DNA from: PWQG01 sp040882255
Lineage (GTDB): Bacteria > Pseudomonadota > Gammaproteobacteria > Pseudomonadales > Pseudohongiellaceae
DNA: 64,000 bases
Direction of reading: 5' to 3'
Assembly: GCA_040882255.1 (NCBI GenBank)
Contig: JBBEBP010000023.1
Coordinates: 1 to 64,000 of the forward strand
Shown here: positions 15,765 through 25,081 of the stretch, piece by piece
Layout of the letters: the number at the start of each line of letters is the position of its first letter
Position numbering within the stretch: position 1 is the first letter of the stretch
Position numbers and translations under genes: made by a program
The notes under the pieces: generated by a model
What the model was told of the DNA's origin: nothing
The model's input: the letters and a program-made list of their open reading frames with translations, nothing else
Database searches by the model: none

Positions 15765-17444
15765 ATGCGCAACACTTTCGTGATCGTCACCGTACTGGTC
15801 ATCGCCCTGATCGCCGCAATGGGCCTGCAATGGCCGCTACTGTGGTGGCTGCTGCTCCCCGTCCTGCCGCTGGCCGCCATGGGCGTGCAGGACATGATGC
15901 AATCGCGTCATTCCATCCGTCGCAACTTCCCGCTGATCGGCCGGGGCCGCTGGGTCATGGAGAAGCTTCGCCCCTACATCCGCCAGTATTTCATCGAATC
16001 GGACACGGACGGGGCGCCGATCAGCCGCATGTATCGCAACATCGTCTATCAGCGGGCCAAGACCGCCATGGAAAGCGTCGCCTTCGGCAGCCGCGTCGAT
16101 ACCTACCGGAGTGGCTATGAATGGATTGGCCATTCGCTGGGAGCCATTGACGTCGCTGATGTCGCCGAACTGCGTGTCACCATCGGCGGTCCGCAGTGCC
16201 GCCACCCCTACAACGCCAGTATCCTGAACATCTCGGCGATGAGTTATGGCGCGCTCAGCCCCAATGCCATCCTGGCGATGAACCAGGGAGCGAAAATCGG
16301 CGGCTTTGCCCAGAACACGGGGGAAGGCGGCATCAGCGAGTTCCACCTGCGCCACGGCGGCGACCTGATCTGGCAGATCGGTACCGGCTATTTCGGCTGC
16401 CGGAATGAGAAGGGCGGCTTCTCCGAAGAGGCTTTCCGCGAACGTGCTGCGCTGGATGCGGTGAAAATGATCGAGATCAAGCTCTCGCAAGGCGCCAAAC
16501 CGGGCCACGGCGGCATACTGCCGGCTGAGAAGAACACACCCGCCATCGCCGCCGCACGCGGTGTGGCTCCGGGTGTACAGATCAATTCCCCTCCGGGTCA
16601 TAGTGCCTTTGACTCGCCACGCGGTTTGATGGCGTTCATCGAGCAGCTGCGTGAGCTGTCCGGTGGCAAACCGGTCGGCTTCAAACTGGCCATCGGCCGG
16701 GAAAGTGAATTCATGGCCATCTGCAAGGCCATGGTCGCCACCGGCATCCGTCCCGACTTCATCACCGTGGATGGCTCCGAGGGCGGCACCGGCGCGGCGC
16801 CACTGGAATACGCCAATTCCGTGGGCATGCCGCTGCGGGACGCCCTGGCACTGGTGGACAACTGCCTGATCGGTTTCGGCGTGCGAGGCAGCATCAAGGT
16901 CATCGCCTCCGGCAAGATCTTCACCGGCTTCCATCTGGTCAAGCATCTGGCGCTGGGCGCGGACCTGTGCAACAGCGGACGCGGCATGATGCTGGCCAGC
17001 GGCTGCGTACACTCCCTGACCTGCAACAGCAACCATTGCCCCAGCGGAGTGGCCACACAGAACCCGGCACTGTACGGAGGACTGGTAGTCAGCGATAAAG
17101 CGCCACGTGTCGCCCGTTTTCATGAGCGCACCATCCATGCGACCGCTGACCTGATCGCCTCGGCCGGACTGCACCACACCAACGAGCTCAACCGCACACA
17201 TATCTTCCGGCGTATCAATCAGAACGAGATCCGCCGTTACGATGAGGTCTTCCCGTACGTGCGCCGGAATGCACTGCTTGGCGATGAAATCCCTGAGCGG
17301 TATACCATGCACATGCACGAGGCTGATGCGGATCAGTTCACTCCCCGGCGTTGCCTGACCCGCATGAAGTCGGACTACCTGGAGACCATGGAGCACCATG
17401 AGGGCAATGAGGAGGCGATCGGCCATGAACTGCGCAGTCCCTGA
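15765..17444 (+). CDS. FMN-binding glutamate synthase family protein
   Basis: A 559-residue protein with one or two N-terminal membrane segments (residues 5-40), then the FMN/glutamate-synthase barrel: ISAMSYGALSPNAILAMNQGA, GEGGISEFH, KPGHGGILPAEK and TVDGSEGGTGAAP. A Cys-rich stretch (CNSGRGMML...CVHSLTCNSNHC) recalls the iron-sulfur loop of GltB. It lacks the amidotransferase domain, so it is not a conventional glutamate synthase, and its physiological reaction is unknown. It overlaps the cyclophilin gene by 20 bp. Confidence 0.85.
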   Translation: MRNTFVIVTVLVIALIAAMGLQWPLLWWLLLPVLPLAAMGVQDMMQSRHSIRRNFPLIGRGRWVMEKLRPYIRQYFIESDTDGAPISRMYRNIVYQRAKTAMESVAFGSRVDTYRSGYEWIGHSLGAIDVADVAELRVTIGGPQCRHPYNASILNISAMSYGALSPNAILAMNQGAKIGGFAQNTGEGGISEFHLRHGGDLIWQIGTGYFGCRNEKGGFSEEAFRERAALDAVKMIEIKLSQGAKPGHGGILPAEKNTPAIAAARGVAPGVQINSPPGHSAFDSPRGLMAFIEQLRELSGGKPVGFKLAIGRESEFMAICKAMVATGIRPDFITVDGSEGGTGAAPLEYANSVGMPLRDALALVDNCLIGFGVRGSIKVIASGKIFTGFHLVKHLALGADLCNSGRGMMLASGCVHSLTCNSNHCPSGVATQNPALYGGLVVSDKAPRVARFHERTIHATADLIASAGLHHTNELNRTHIFRRINQNEIRRYDEVFPYVRRNALLGDEIPERYTMHMHEADADQFTPRRCLTRMKSDYLETMEHHEGNEEAIGHELRSP

Positions 17445-18267
17445 AGCGGATCGCCCTGGCCCGTTTTTCCGGGCCGCTGTCGCGATGTGTTATGCGCTGC
17501 TGCTGGCACCGATGGCGCAGGCTCAACCTGATGCGGTACGTGACGCAATGGACGACCCGGCCAACCCGCTGGTACGTGTTGACACCGCGCGGGGCCAGTT
17601 CACCGTGGAGCTGTACCCGGAAGCGGCGCCCGCCTCGGTGGAATGGTTTCTGGCCGTGGCCGAATCGTATGCGGGGCAGACCTTCAGCCGGATCCTGCCC
17701 GGGGTATTGATCCAGAGCAGCGGACCGGCGAACAACGAATTGCCAGCCCCGCTGGCGGACCGGGCCCCGGCCCCGGAGGTCAACGCCACCATCCTGGGCC
17801 TGGAGCAGCAGCCGCTGCTCAATCCGGACGGCAGCCTGCACGCCTGGTTGAACATCACGGACCGACAGCAGCTGGAAGAACGTATCCTGACCCCCCTGTA
17901 CCGGGACATGGGGATCCCGGACCGGGAAGCGCTGGCGGTGCGCAGCGACGAAGTGACCGAGCGGCTGCAGAACAGTACGGTGGCCGATGCCTACCGGCGC
18001 CAGGGGTACCGTTTTGACGACGAGCTGCCCTCACGGCCACCCCGCAGCGGCAGTGTGCTGCTGCTCGCGGAGTCCCCGGAGCGCAGCAGCCCCACCATCG
18101 CCGTCACTCTGACCGAGGCACATTGGCTGCGCGGCCAGCACACCGTCATAGGACAGGTGGTGGACGGCATGTCGGTGGTCCGTGTGCTGGGCAGTCAGCC
18201 GCGGCGCAGCACACCGCCGGCCACCATCTACCGGATAGAGACAGACCTCGAGGAGGACGGATCATGA
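17425..18267 (+). CDS. Cyclophilin-type peptidyl-prolyl isomerase, exported
   Basis: A 280-residue protein with a signal peptide (about residues 1-33, ending APMAQAQ) and a cyclophilin domain: VRVDTARGQFTVELYPEAAP at the start, FSRILPGVLIQSSG holding the catalytic arginine, and a C-terminal strand set with GQVVDGMSVV. Insertions between about residues 110 and 190 make it longer than PpiA, so activity is uncertain. ATG 17425 has GGAGG nine bases upstream and lies inside the end of the preceding gene, indicating coupling. Confidence 0.78.
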   Translation: MNCAVPEADRPGPFFRAAVAMCYALLLAPMAQAQPDAVRDAMDDPANPLVRVDTARGQFTVELYPEAAPASVEWFLAVAESYAGQTFSRILPGVLIQSSGPANNELPAPLADRAPAPEVNATILGLEQQPLLNPDGSLHAWLNITDRQQLEERILTPLYRDMGIPDREALAVRSDEVTERLQNSTVADAYRRQGYRFDDELPSRPPRSGSVLLLAESPERSSPTIAVTLTEAHWLRGQHTVIGQVVDGMSVVRVLGSQPRRSTPPATIYRIETDLEEDGS

Positions 18268-18494
18268 GTAAAAGGAAAAACCATGCACCACGGCGCAAGC
18301 GCAAGCAGCAACTGGCCGCGACCAGCGTCATGCCGCTGTGCCTGACCGCCGGCTTTTTCCTGGGCTTCGGGCTCGGAGCGCTGATGCAGGAGCTTCTTCT
18401 GGTCATCGGCATCGGCCTGCTGGCGGGCGCGGTGGTCGGCTACCTGATCGACCGCCGCAATGGCATCGCCTATACCCGCAGGGATTCACGCTGA
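18264..18494 (+). CDS. Small two-helix membrane protein
   Basis: A 76-residue protein with a very basic N-terminus (residues 1-16 almost all Lys, Arg or His) and two hydrophobic helices (about 21-41 and 43-61) joined by a short turn with a glutamate. Its ATG overlaps the cyclophilin stop codon (ATGA) and GAGGAGG precedes it, so it is the last gene of a three-gene operon. I recognise no family. The positive N-terminus predicts a cytoplasmic tail. Its end overlaps the dinG end by 9 bp, convergently. Confidence 0.7.
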   Translation: MSKRKNHAPRRKRKQQLAATSVMPLCLTAGFFLGFGLGALMQELLLVIGIGLLAGAVVGYLIDRRNGIAYTRRDSR

Positions 18495-20690
18495 GGCAAA
18501 TATCTCGCGCCGGAACGGCGGCAGGGAATCCAGGATGGCCCTTCCGTAGCGCCGCGTGATGATACGCTCGTCGAACAGCGTGATACAGCCCTTGTCCGAC
18601 TCGCTACGCAGCAGCCGCCCGCTGGCCTGCACCAGCCGCAGCGCGGCCTCCGGAACGGACAGGGTCATGAACGGATTGCGGCCCTGCTGTTCCAGCCACT
18701 GGGCCAGCGTGCCCTCGATGGGGTCATCCGGCACCGCAAACGGCAGCTTGGCGATCAGGACATGCTCGCAATACTTGCCGGGCAGGTCCACTCCCTCCGC
18801 AAAACTGGCCAGGCCGAAAATCACACTGGCTTCGCCACGATCAACCCGCTCCCGGTGAAAGCGGACCAACTGGCTCTTCTGGTAATCATCCTGGCACAGC
18901 ACGATGTCCCGCCACTCGGCCGGCAAGCCGTCCAGCACCTCATTCATCTGGCGGCGTGAACTGAACAGCACCAGCGAAGCTTCCGGGCGCTGAATGCAGT
19001 CGGGCAGCAGGCGGATGATGGCGGCGGTATGAGCGGCGGTGTCGCCGGGCTCGCAGCCCATCTTCGGCACTACGAAGCGGGCGTTCTCCTGGTAGTTGAA
19101 CGGGCTGGCGATGCGGTGGTAAACCGTGTGTTCGGGCAGCCCGGCGCGCATGGCCAGCACCTCGAAGTTGCCCAGTGCGGACAGCGTGGCCGAGGTCAGT
19201 ACCGCCCCGCCGCAGCGCTCCCACAACGTGTCCTTCAGGGTATTGGCCGCCAGTACCGGACTGCAGGCCAGCTGGATGTCCGGGTCGCCGGTCTGGCCTT
19301 GCTCGATGACCGTCAGCCAGCGTGCCCAGGGTGCCGGTCCCTCCGGGTCCTGGCGCGAGAAATGATGCCACAGCCGGCGTGTACCCTCGGCACGGCTCGC
19401 CATGCCCCCGATCAGAGGAAACCAGCGTTCGGCCTGCTGCCGCGCCGGCAGGTTGTCGGCGACTTCCATGTCGCGGCGCAGCTCGGCAGTGACATCGGAC
19501 AACTGTGCTTCCAGCCGCGCGAAGCCCTGTCCCAGGCTGCCGGCCAGTTCCCGCAATTCCTCCGGAATCCGGCCCAGCTCGAAGGTGTGCCGCAGGCTGC
19601 CTTCTGCACTGGCCGCGCGCTGTTCAGCGACCTGCTCGAACAGGGGCAGCACACCGCCGAGTTCCTCCTCCAGGCTGGTCAGTTGCCGCACTGTCGATGA
19701 GGTGTCATGGCGCGCCGCAGCCTGACCGGCCAGAGCCGGATCGCTGGCCATCTTCGTGAGCGCCTTGCGGCAGGACGACAACCACTGCAGCGAACCACGC
19801 AACATGGTGGTGCAGGCAAAGTGCTGGTTGGTCTTGGCCGGCAGGTGATGGGCTTCGTCAAAAATGTAGATGGTCTCTTCCGGTTCCGGCAGAATGGCGC
19901 CGCCGCCCAGGGCGAGATCGACCAGCACCAGGTCATGGTTGGCGATCACACAGTCCACCTTGCGCACCTCGTCGCGGGCACGGTAGAAACAGCAGTTGCT
20001 GTAGTGACTGCACTTCTGGCCGGCGCACTGCCCCGGCTCCACGGTCACAGGGCGCCAGTCGGCATCGCTGACAATGCCGTCCCAGGCGTCGCGGTCCCCG
20101 TCCCAGCGGCCGCTGCCCACCGCCTCCAGCATCTCCTCGTACAGGGCGCGGTTGCCGGCGCTCTGCTCCGGCGTCTCCAGCACATCGCCGAACAGCTCCT
20201 CCATGGCCTGCTGGCTGGCGTTGTCCTGCAGCATCACATCCAGTCGCGACAGGCACAGGTAGCGCCCTCGCCCCTTGGCCAGGGTATAGGTGAAATCCAG
20301 GTCCGTGTGGCGCAGGATGTCCGGCAGGTCCTTGTAGAGGATCTGCTCCTGCAGGGCCACGGTGGCGGTAGCCAGCACGACCTTGTAGCCCAGATGCTGC
20401 GCCAGTGGCAGCGTGCCGAGCATATAGGCCAGCGTCTTGCCGGTGCCGGTGCCGGCCTCCACGACACAGACCGGACCCGGGAGGGTGGCGCCGTCCGTCT
20501 CCTCCGCAATATCGGAGCCGGCTGCGGCTTCAGCGGCCTCGGCTTTTTCGCTGGCAGGTGGCGCCTCGGCCAGTGCCCTGGCAATCTCGGCGATCATCAG
20601 GCGCTGACCATAACGGGGTGTCAGGGACTGTGCTTCCTGGATCTGGCGGTAGGCTTGCTGGATCCGGTTCTTGAGCGGTTCGGGTAACAT
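18486..20690 (-). CDS. dinG: ATP-dependent DNA helicase DinG family
   Basis: A 734-residue XPD-like superfamily 2 helicase. The Walker A EAGTGTGKT lies at residues 79-87, followed by four cysteines of the iron-sulfur domain (CAGQKCSHYSNCC), the DEAH box in IYIFDEAHHLPA, and C-terminal motifs LVLFSSRRQM and QASGRLLRSE. It unwinds DNA-RNA hybrids and helps replication past transcription. The ATG at 20690 has no ribosome-binding site and lies only 6 bases from a perfect TATAAT, so the mRNA may be leaderless. No LexA box is visible. Confidence 0.93.
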   Translation of the reverse strand: MLPEPLKNRIQQAYRQIQEAQSLTPRYGQRLMIAEIARALAEAPPASEKAEAAEAAAGSDIAEETDGATLPGPVCVVEAGTGTGKTLAYMLGTLPLAQHLGYKVVLATATVALQEQILYKDLPDILRHTDLDFTYTLAKGRGRYLCLSRLDVMLQDNASQQAMEELFGDVLETPEQSAGNRALYEEMLEAVGSGRWDGDRDAWDGIVSDADWRPVTVEPGQCAGQKCSHYSNCCFYRARDEVRKVDCVIANHDLVLVDLALGGGAILPEPEETIYIFDEAHHLPAKTNQHFACTTMLRGSLQWLSSCRKALTKMASDPALAGQAAARHDTSSTVRQLTSLEEELGGVLPLFEQVAEQRAASAEGSLRHTFELGRIPEELRELAGSLGQGFARLEAQLSDVTAELRRDMEVADNLPARQQAERWFPLIGGMASRAEGTRRLWHHFSRQDPEGPAPWARWLTVIEQGQTGDPDIQLACSPVLAANTLKDTLWERCGGAVLTSATLSALGNFEVLAMRAGLPEHTVYHRIASPFNYQENARFVVPKMGCEPGDTAAHTAAIIRLLPDCIQRPEASLVLFSSRRQMNEVLDGLPAEWRDIVLCQDDYQKSQLVRFHRERVDRGEASVIFGLASFAEGVDLPGKYCEHVLIAKLPFAVPDDPIEGTLAQWLEQQGRNPFMTLSVPEAALRLVQASGRLLRSESDKGCITLFDERIITRRYGRAILDSLPPFRREIFASA

Positions 20691-20696
20691 GCTTTG

Positions 20697-20720
20697 ATTA
20701 TAGCAGCTGTCTGCTATGAT
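20697..20720. promoter_or_regulatory. Mirrored divergent extended -10 promoters (dinG / DUF349)
   Basis: ATTATAGCA (20697-20705) is TGCTATAAT on the minus strand and serves dinG. TGCTATGAT (20712-20720) serves the plus-strand gene, with TTGATT 15 bp upstream. The two extended -10 elements form an inverted repeat separated by six bases, so the two polymerases must compete. TSS positions are inferred. Confidence 0.6.
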
Positions 20721-20756
20721 ACGGGCTGCGCAGTAAAGACACAGGATACCGATTTC

Positions 20757-22253
20757 ATGACTGCAGCCGGAGAGCAATCCGAGGATCAGGCCGGACAGAC
20801 AATCACCGAGCCCGCCCGCCCGAAGGAAACCGACAAAACGCAGGAACCATCCGCCAGCACTCCTTTTTCCGATCAGGAGACACCGGAACAGCCCTCTGCG
20901 ACGGAGCCCTCTGAGGCGGAGCCTTCGCCTGAGCCGTCTCAGGAGCCTTCCACAGCGGCAACTCCGTCAGAGCCAGTCCCCGAGCAGGCCCCCGAGCAGA
21001 GCACCCCTTCCCTCCCGTTCCCGGATGAGGAGAAAAAGGCCCTGATCGAGGCCATGACTGCGCTCAAGGACAGTGAAATGCATCTGGCCACGCGGGCGCG
21101 GCGCATCCGGACCCTGCAGGAAACCTGGCATTCCCACGGTACACCGGATGAAGCCGATCCGCTCTGGCAGCAGTTCAATGAACTGGGCCGGGAAGCGTTC
21201 GAGCCGTGCAAGACCTACTTCCAGGAACGCAAGAAGTTGATGCGCACCAACCTGGCAGAGCGCAAGCAGATCTGCGAACAGCTGGAAGCCTGGGTGGCCG
21301 CACTGGATAACGAGAAGGACGCGGACATCGGCGAGGTCAACCGCCTGGAGAAACAGGCCCGGGATCAGTGGAGAAAATACGCCCCGGTGCCCCAGAAACA
21401 GGTCGCGGCCCTGCAAGGGCGTTTCAACGAGGTGCTGAAGGCCCTGCGCGCGGCACGCCGCAAGACCCTTCAGGCACACGCGGCGCGCAAGAAACAACTG
21501 GTGGAGCAGGCCGCCGCCCTGCTGGAAGCCGAAGACCTGCCAGCCGCGCTGAACGAGGCCAAGAGGCTGCAGAAAGAATGGAAACAGGTCGGTCCGGCGC
21601 CGCACAAGGATGAACGCACTCTCTGGGAGACGTTCCGCAAACACTGCGACGCGCTGTTCGCGCGCCGGCCGCCACCCTCCGCCAAAGCGGGCCAGAAACG
21701 TGGCCCGGCGGGTGGCAAGGGCAAGCCCGGGCCCGGCAATGCGGGCCGTCCGCCGGCGCCGCGCATCGGCAAGAAACAGCAGACATTGATCGATACCCTG
21801 ATGCCGGCAGCCAGGCTGCTACGCGAAGCCGAGGAACAGAATCTGTCCGGCCAGGCACCCGATACCGATGCCCTGCGCCAGCAATGGGAAGCCATCGAAC
21901 TGCCTTCGGGAGCGGAGCAAGCCGCCGCGCTGCGGCAGCGCTTTGAACAGCTGACCAGTGATGCCGCCTCCGCCGAAACCCTGCAGCAGGCCGCCCGCGA
22001 CAACGCCGACCGGGCCCGTGCCCTGTGCATCGAACTGGAAATCCAGGCAGGTCTTGACTCCCCGGCGGAGGACAAGGCACTGCGCATGCAGCGCCAGCTG
22101 GAACATCTCAAGCAGGGGCTGGGTCAGGGCCTGGCCGATGCGGCTACCCGTTCACAGCGTCTGGGCGAAACCATGACCGCGCTGCTATGCATGGGACCGC
22201 TGAGCACGAAGGACCGCAAAGCCTTCGAACAGCGACTGCAACGCATCCGCTGA
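20757..22253 (+). CDS. DUF349 domain protein
   Basis: A 498-residue protein. Residues 1-95 are low-complexity Pro/Glu/Ser/Thr. The rest consists of DUF349-type repeats, predicted long helices with the recurring pattern LWxxFxxxCDxxF (LWQQFNELGREAF, LWETFRKHCDALF), split by a Gly/Pro/Lys-rich linker near residues 320-345. Its cellular role is not established to my knowledge. The start at 20757 is chosen because it follows the predicted promoter. It converges with the acyltransferase gene 14 bp downstream across a GC-rich dyad. Confidence 0.8.
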   Translation: MTAAGEQSEDQAGQTITEPARPKETDKTQEPSASTPFSDQETPEQPSATEPSEAEPSPEPSQEPSTAATPSEPVPEQAPEQSTPSLPFPDEEKKALIEAMTALKDSEMHLATRARRIRTLQETWHSHGTPDEADPLWQQFNELGREAFEPCKTYFQERKKLMRTNLAERKQICEQLEAWVAALDNEKDADIGEVNRLEKQARDQWRKYAPVPQKQVAALQGRFNEVLKALRAARRKTLQAHAARKKQLVEQAAALLEAEDLPAALNEAKRLQKEWKQVGPAPHKDERTLWETFRKHCDALFARRPPPSAKAGQKRGPAGGKGKPGPGNAGRPPAPRIGKKQQTLIDTLMPAARLLREAEEQNLSGQAPDTDALRQQWEAIELPSGAEQAAALRQRFEQLTSDAASAETLQQAARDNADRARALCIELEIQAGLDSPAEDKALRMQRQLEHLKQGLGQGLADAATRSQRLGETMTALLCMGPLSTKDRKAFEQRLQRIR

Positions 22254-22267
22254 ACGATCCGGCCGCC

Positions 22268-23491
22268 TCAGTCCGGCCGGGCGCCAGTGCCCGGCTGGTC
22301 TTCTCCGGGCTCGGCGAACGGATCCGAATCCTGGTCCGCACGGCGGCTGATCACGGGATTGGCGTACATTTTCAGCATATACGGCCGCAGCGCCGGCGGC
22401 ACCGCCGCCAGACGCTCCTCGAACCGCTGCCGGCTATCGGCTCCGATCTCCCACTCCGGCATGGCCTGTAGCGCGGGAACCGCCTGCGGCTCGCTCTCCA
22501 CCAGCTTCTCCAGCCCCAGCCGGTTGGTGCCCTGCAGACGGTATTCGCGGATGAGCTGCCGGTCGATCTGCTGCGCCACTTCCTCTGCATCATCGCTGAT
22601 ATCCGTCAGCGGCGTGCCAAATGCCACATGCACATGGCCTTTGAAACCGATCATGCCGGTAACGATGCTGTGGATATCGCTGTTCTCGTCTTTCTCGTAC
22701 GTGCCGGTTATCTCTTTCTGGTACAGCTCCTCGGCCTTGAGCGCATCGCAGGGATCGAACTCATAGGAAATGGCTACCGGCACGATATTCAGTTCCCCCA
22801 GCGCACCCCCCAGTCCCAGGTCCCTGCGGGCCATGCCCAGCATCTTCAACAGCCCGGTCTCGGTGCGGTCCACGCCGTCCTTGGCCCGCCCTTCGCGCTG
22901 GGCGATCCAGATGTTGTTATTGCGGCTGATGCAGTCATGGATGTATTCCGACAACTGCCGCGAAGACTTGAGCAGCTCCCGTCCTTTCAGTGAACGCTTG
23001 ACGATGAAGCTCTTGTTCAGACGCATCAGGTCGGTGACAAAGGGGCGCTTGAGCAGATTGTCGCCGATGGCGATATGCAGGGTGTCGAAACCGCCGTGAT
23101 ACAGCATGTAGTTGACGAATGCCGGGTCCATGGCGATGTCGCGGTGATTGCTGATGAACAGATACGGGCGCTCCGGAGACAGCCCGTCCAGGCCGGAATT
23201 CGTCAGGCCCGTGGTGGTGCGCTCGATCATCTTGTCCATGTAGCCGGCAATGACATCCTGCATGCTGGAGACGTCACGGACATGACGCAACTGGCGGCGC
23301 AGTGTCCGGCGGGTCAGCCAGCGCGCCGGAGCCGGCAACCAGCGGTTCAGCCGGGGACAACCGAACGCGGTCAGGCTGCGGATGAACTCGTCATCCTCCA
23401 GCAAACGGTCCAGTACCGGACGGATTTCGTCATCCGTATACGGTCTGATCTCTGCGAAGGGGTCCGTATTGTTATTGCCAGTACTGGTCAT
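22268..23491 (-). CDS. Glycerolipid acyltransferase-like protein
   Basis: A 407-residue PlsB/PlsC-superfamily protein. The acyltransferase motif appears as SNHRDIAMD (near residue 115) and the second block as IAQREGRAKDG, matching a family annotated as 1-acyl-glycerol-3-phosphate acyltransferases. The block spacing, NHRDIAMD instead of NHxxxxD, differs from canonical PlsC. It probably acts at the cytoplasmic membrane on an acyl acceptor that the sequence does not identify. No transmembrane helix is obvious. It is separated by 38 bp from exonuclease I upstream on the same strand... transcription order is sbcB first, then this gene further along only if no terminator intervenes. Confidence 0.8.
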   Translation of the reverse strand: MTSTGNNNTDPFAEIRPYTDDEIRPVLDRLLEDDEFIRSLTAFGCPRLNRWLPAPARWLTRRTLRRQLRHVRDVSSMQDVIAGYMDKMIERTTTGLTNSGLDGLSPERPYLFISNHRDIAMDPAFVNYMLYHGGFDTLHIAIGDNLLKRPFVTDLMRLNKSFIVKRSLKGRELLKSSRQLSEYIHDCISRNNNIWIAQREGRAKDGVDRTETGLLKMLGMARRDLGLGGALGELNIVPVAISYEFDPCDALKAEELYQKEITGTYEKDENSDIHSIVTGMIGFKGHVHVAFGTPLTDISDDAEEVAQQIDRQLIREYRLQGTNRLGLEKLVESEPQAVPALQAMPEWEIGADSRQRFEERLAAVPPALRPYMLKMYANPVISRRADQDSDPFAEPGEDQPGTGARPD

Positions 23492-23529
23492 CGTTCGGCT
23501 CTTTACCGCACTTCATAAGGCGCGGCATT

Positions 23530-25008
23530 TTACTGTTTCCCCGTCAGGCCGGCAAACTGGCACACTTCCGTGCGCCAGTCGGACAGGGCCCGGTGAATCC
23601 GGTGCTCGGGGGAATCGGACAGCGTTTCTTTCTCCAGGTTCCCCATGATCTCATCAAAAGCCGCCAGCGGCGGGCAGGCGCCCTCTTCATCTTCGCCGCG
23701 CTGCAGCCGGCCGGCACAGAAGGCGCGCCATTGCGTCTGTTCCTGCTCGGTCAGCGTATCGGGGAAATTGCGTGCCCGGTAGCGGAACAGCATCTCCGGC
23801 AGGCGTGGGTCCTGAAAGTCGAAATGACGATCGGCCAGCGATTCCGGCGGCAACTGTCTGATGGTCTGCATCTGCGACTTGTCGGCGGCGCTGAAAAAGC
23901 CGCCTGCGTAGAGCATGAAATCAGGATCAGTGGACACCGGCCGTCCACCCTCACCAGACTCCCGGGGCGCATAGACGCCAGACAGGATGGCCAGCAGATC
24001 ATCGCGGGCCAATAGCGTATCCCAGTGACGGCGGCAGGTTTTCATGTCGATGCCGAATCGCCGGGCCTGCGGCTCTTCCAGGGCATTGACCGGAGCGATT
24101 ACCGGGCAGCGGTTGATATGCAGCACCTTGAGCGGCACCGGCGTCTGCCCCTCCGGGCGGTCCTCGCGGCGGGTGAACAGGCGCTGGCGCAGCGTGTCAG
24201 CGTCCAGGTCCATCCACTGCGCCGGATCCTCGCGCAGGTCACAGACGATGATGCCGTTGGCATCGACCGGATGAGGCGCCAGCGGCATGACCGGCGCGAT
24301 GGCGCCATTCTCCGCGCCGTACATGCCGGAGACATGCAGAAAGGGCTTGCGTCCCACCGTGTCGATCTGTGCCTGTACGGCCCGCTTGCGGCGCAGGTTG
24401 AACACATACTCGTAGAGCTTCGGCTGGACGCGGCGCACCAGCGCGGCCATGGCGATGGTGGCCTTCACATCAGACAGCGCATCGTGCGCCTCTTCATGCC
24501 CGATACCGTTGGCGGCGGTCAGTGCCTCCAGCCGGAATGACGGAGCGCCATCCTCGCGCAGCGGCCACTCGATGCCTTCGGGCCGCAGTGCGTGGCAGAG
24601 ACGCAGCATGTCGATGATGTCCCAACGTGAATTGCCGTTTTTCCACTCCCGCTCGTACGGGTCCAATAGATTGCGGTACAGCAGCTGGCGCGTCAGTTCG
24701 TCGTCAAACCGGATACTGTTGTACCCGGCCGAGCAGGTGCCGGGTCGGGACATCTCCTCGTGAATGGCCGCCATGAAAACGGACTCGCGTTCGCCCTGCT
24801 CCCGCGCCAGCTGCGGGGTGATACCGGTGAGGCGGCAGGCCTCCGGGTGCGGCAGCATGTCCGGGGACGGCCGGCAGTAGATGACCAGGGGGTCACCGAT
24901 CACGTTGAGCTGCTCGTCGGTGCGCAGTCCGGCGAACTGGGAAGCCCGGTCACGGCGCGGGTCGGCGCCGAACGCTTCATAGTCATGCCAATAGATTGTG
25001 GTGGCCAC
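23530..25008 (-). CDS. sbcB: Exodeoxyribonuclease I
   Basis: A 492-residue single-strand 3'-5' DNA exonuclease of the DEDD family. Motif I is WHDYEAFG (about residues 7-14), motif II lies in GYNSIRFDDEL, and motif III in HEEAHDALSDVKAT. The ExoI-specific C-terminal half, including FPDTLTEQEQTQW, is complete. I chose GTG at 25008, preceded by GGAG at good spacing, because it gives the usual family N-terminus; a longer in-frame start upstream lacks support. It diverges from pyrB over 73 bp. Confidence 0.95.
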   Translation of the reverse strand: MATTIYWHDYEAFGADPRRDRASQFAGLRTDEQLNVIGDPLVIYCRPSPDMLPHPEACRLTGITPQLAREQGERESVFMAAIHEEMSRPGTCSAGYNSIRFDDELTRQLLYRNLLDPYEREWKNGNSRWDIIDMLRLCHALRPEGIEWPLREDGAPSFRLEALTAANGIGHEEAHDALSDVKATIAMAALVRRVQPKLYEYVFNLRRKRAVQAQIDTVGRKPFLHVSGMYGAENGAIAPVMPLAPHPVDANGIIVCDLREDPAQWMDLDADTLRQRLFTRREDRPEGQTPVPLKVLHINRCPVIAPVNALEEPQARRFGIDMKTCRRHWDTLLARDDLLAILSGVYAPRESGEGGRPVSTDPDFMLYAGGFFSAADKSQMQTIRQLPPESLADRHFDFQDPRLPEMLFRYRARNFPDTLTEQEQTQWRAFCAGRLQRGEDEEGACPPLAAFDEIMGNLEKETLSDSPEHRIHRALSDWRTEVCQFAGLTGKQ

Positions 25009-25081
25009 CGGGACTCCTGTGTATGATTGCACCCAAAGAACTGTAACACAGCAAGAACCCAGGACAGAGGCGACTATCCCG

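Noticed and set aside
15837..17426. 529-codon open frame opposite the FMN glutamate-synthase-like gene
   Set aside because: Same cause: the sense strand encodes a clear enzyme, and the antisense product is rich in Ala, Gly, Asp, Val and His as expected for a mirror frame.
20690..20757. LexA box for dinG
   Set aside because: CTGT occurs near 20707 but there is no partner ACAG at the correct eight-base spacing.
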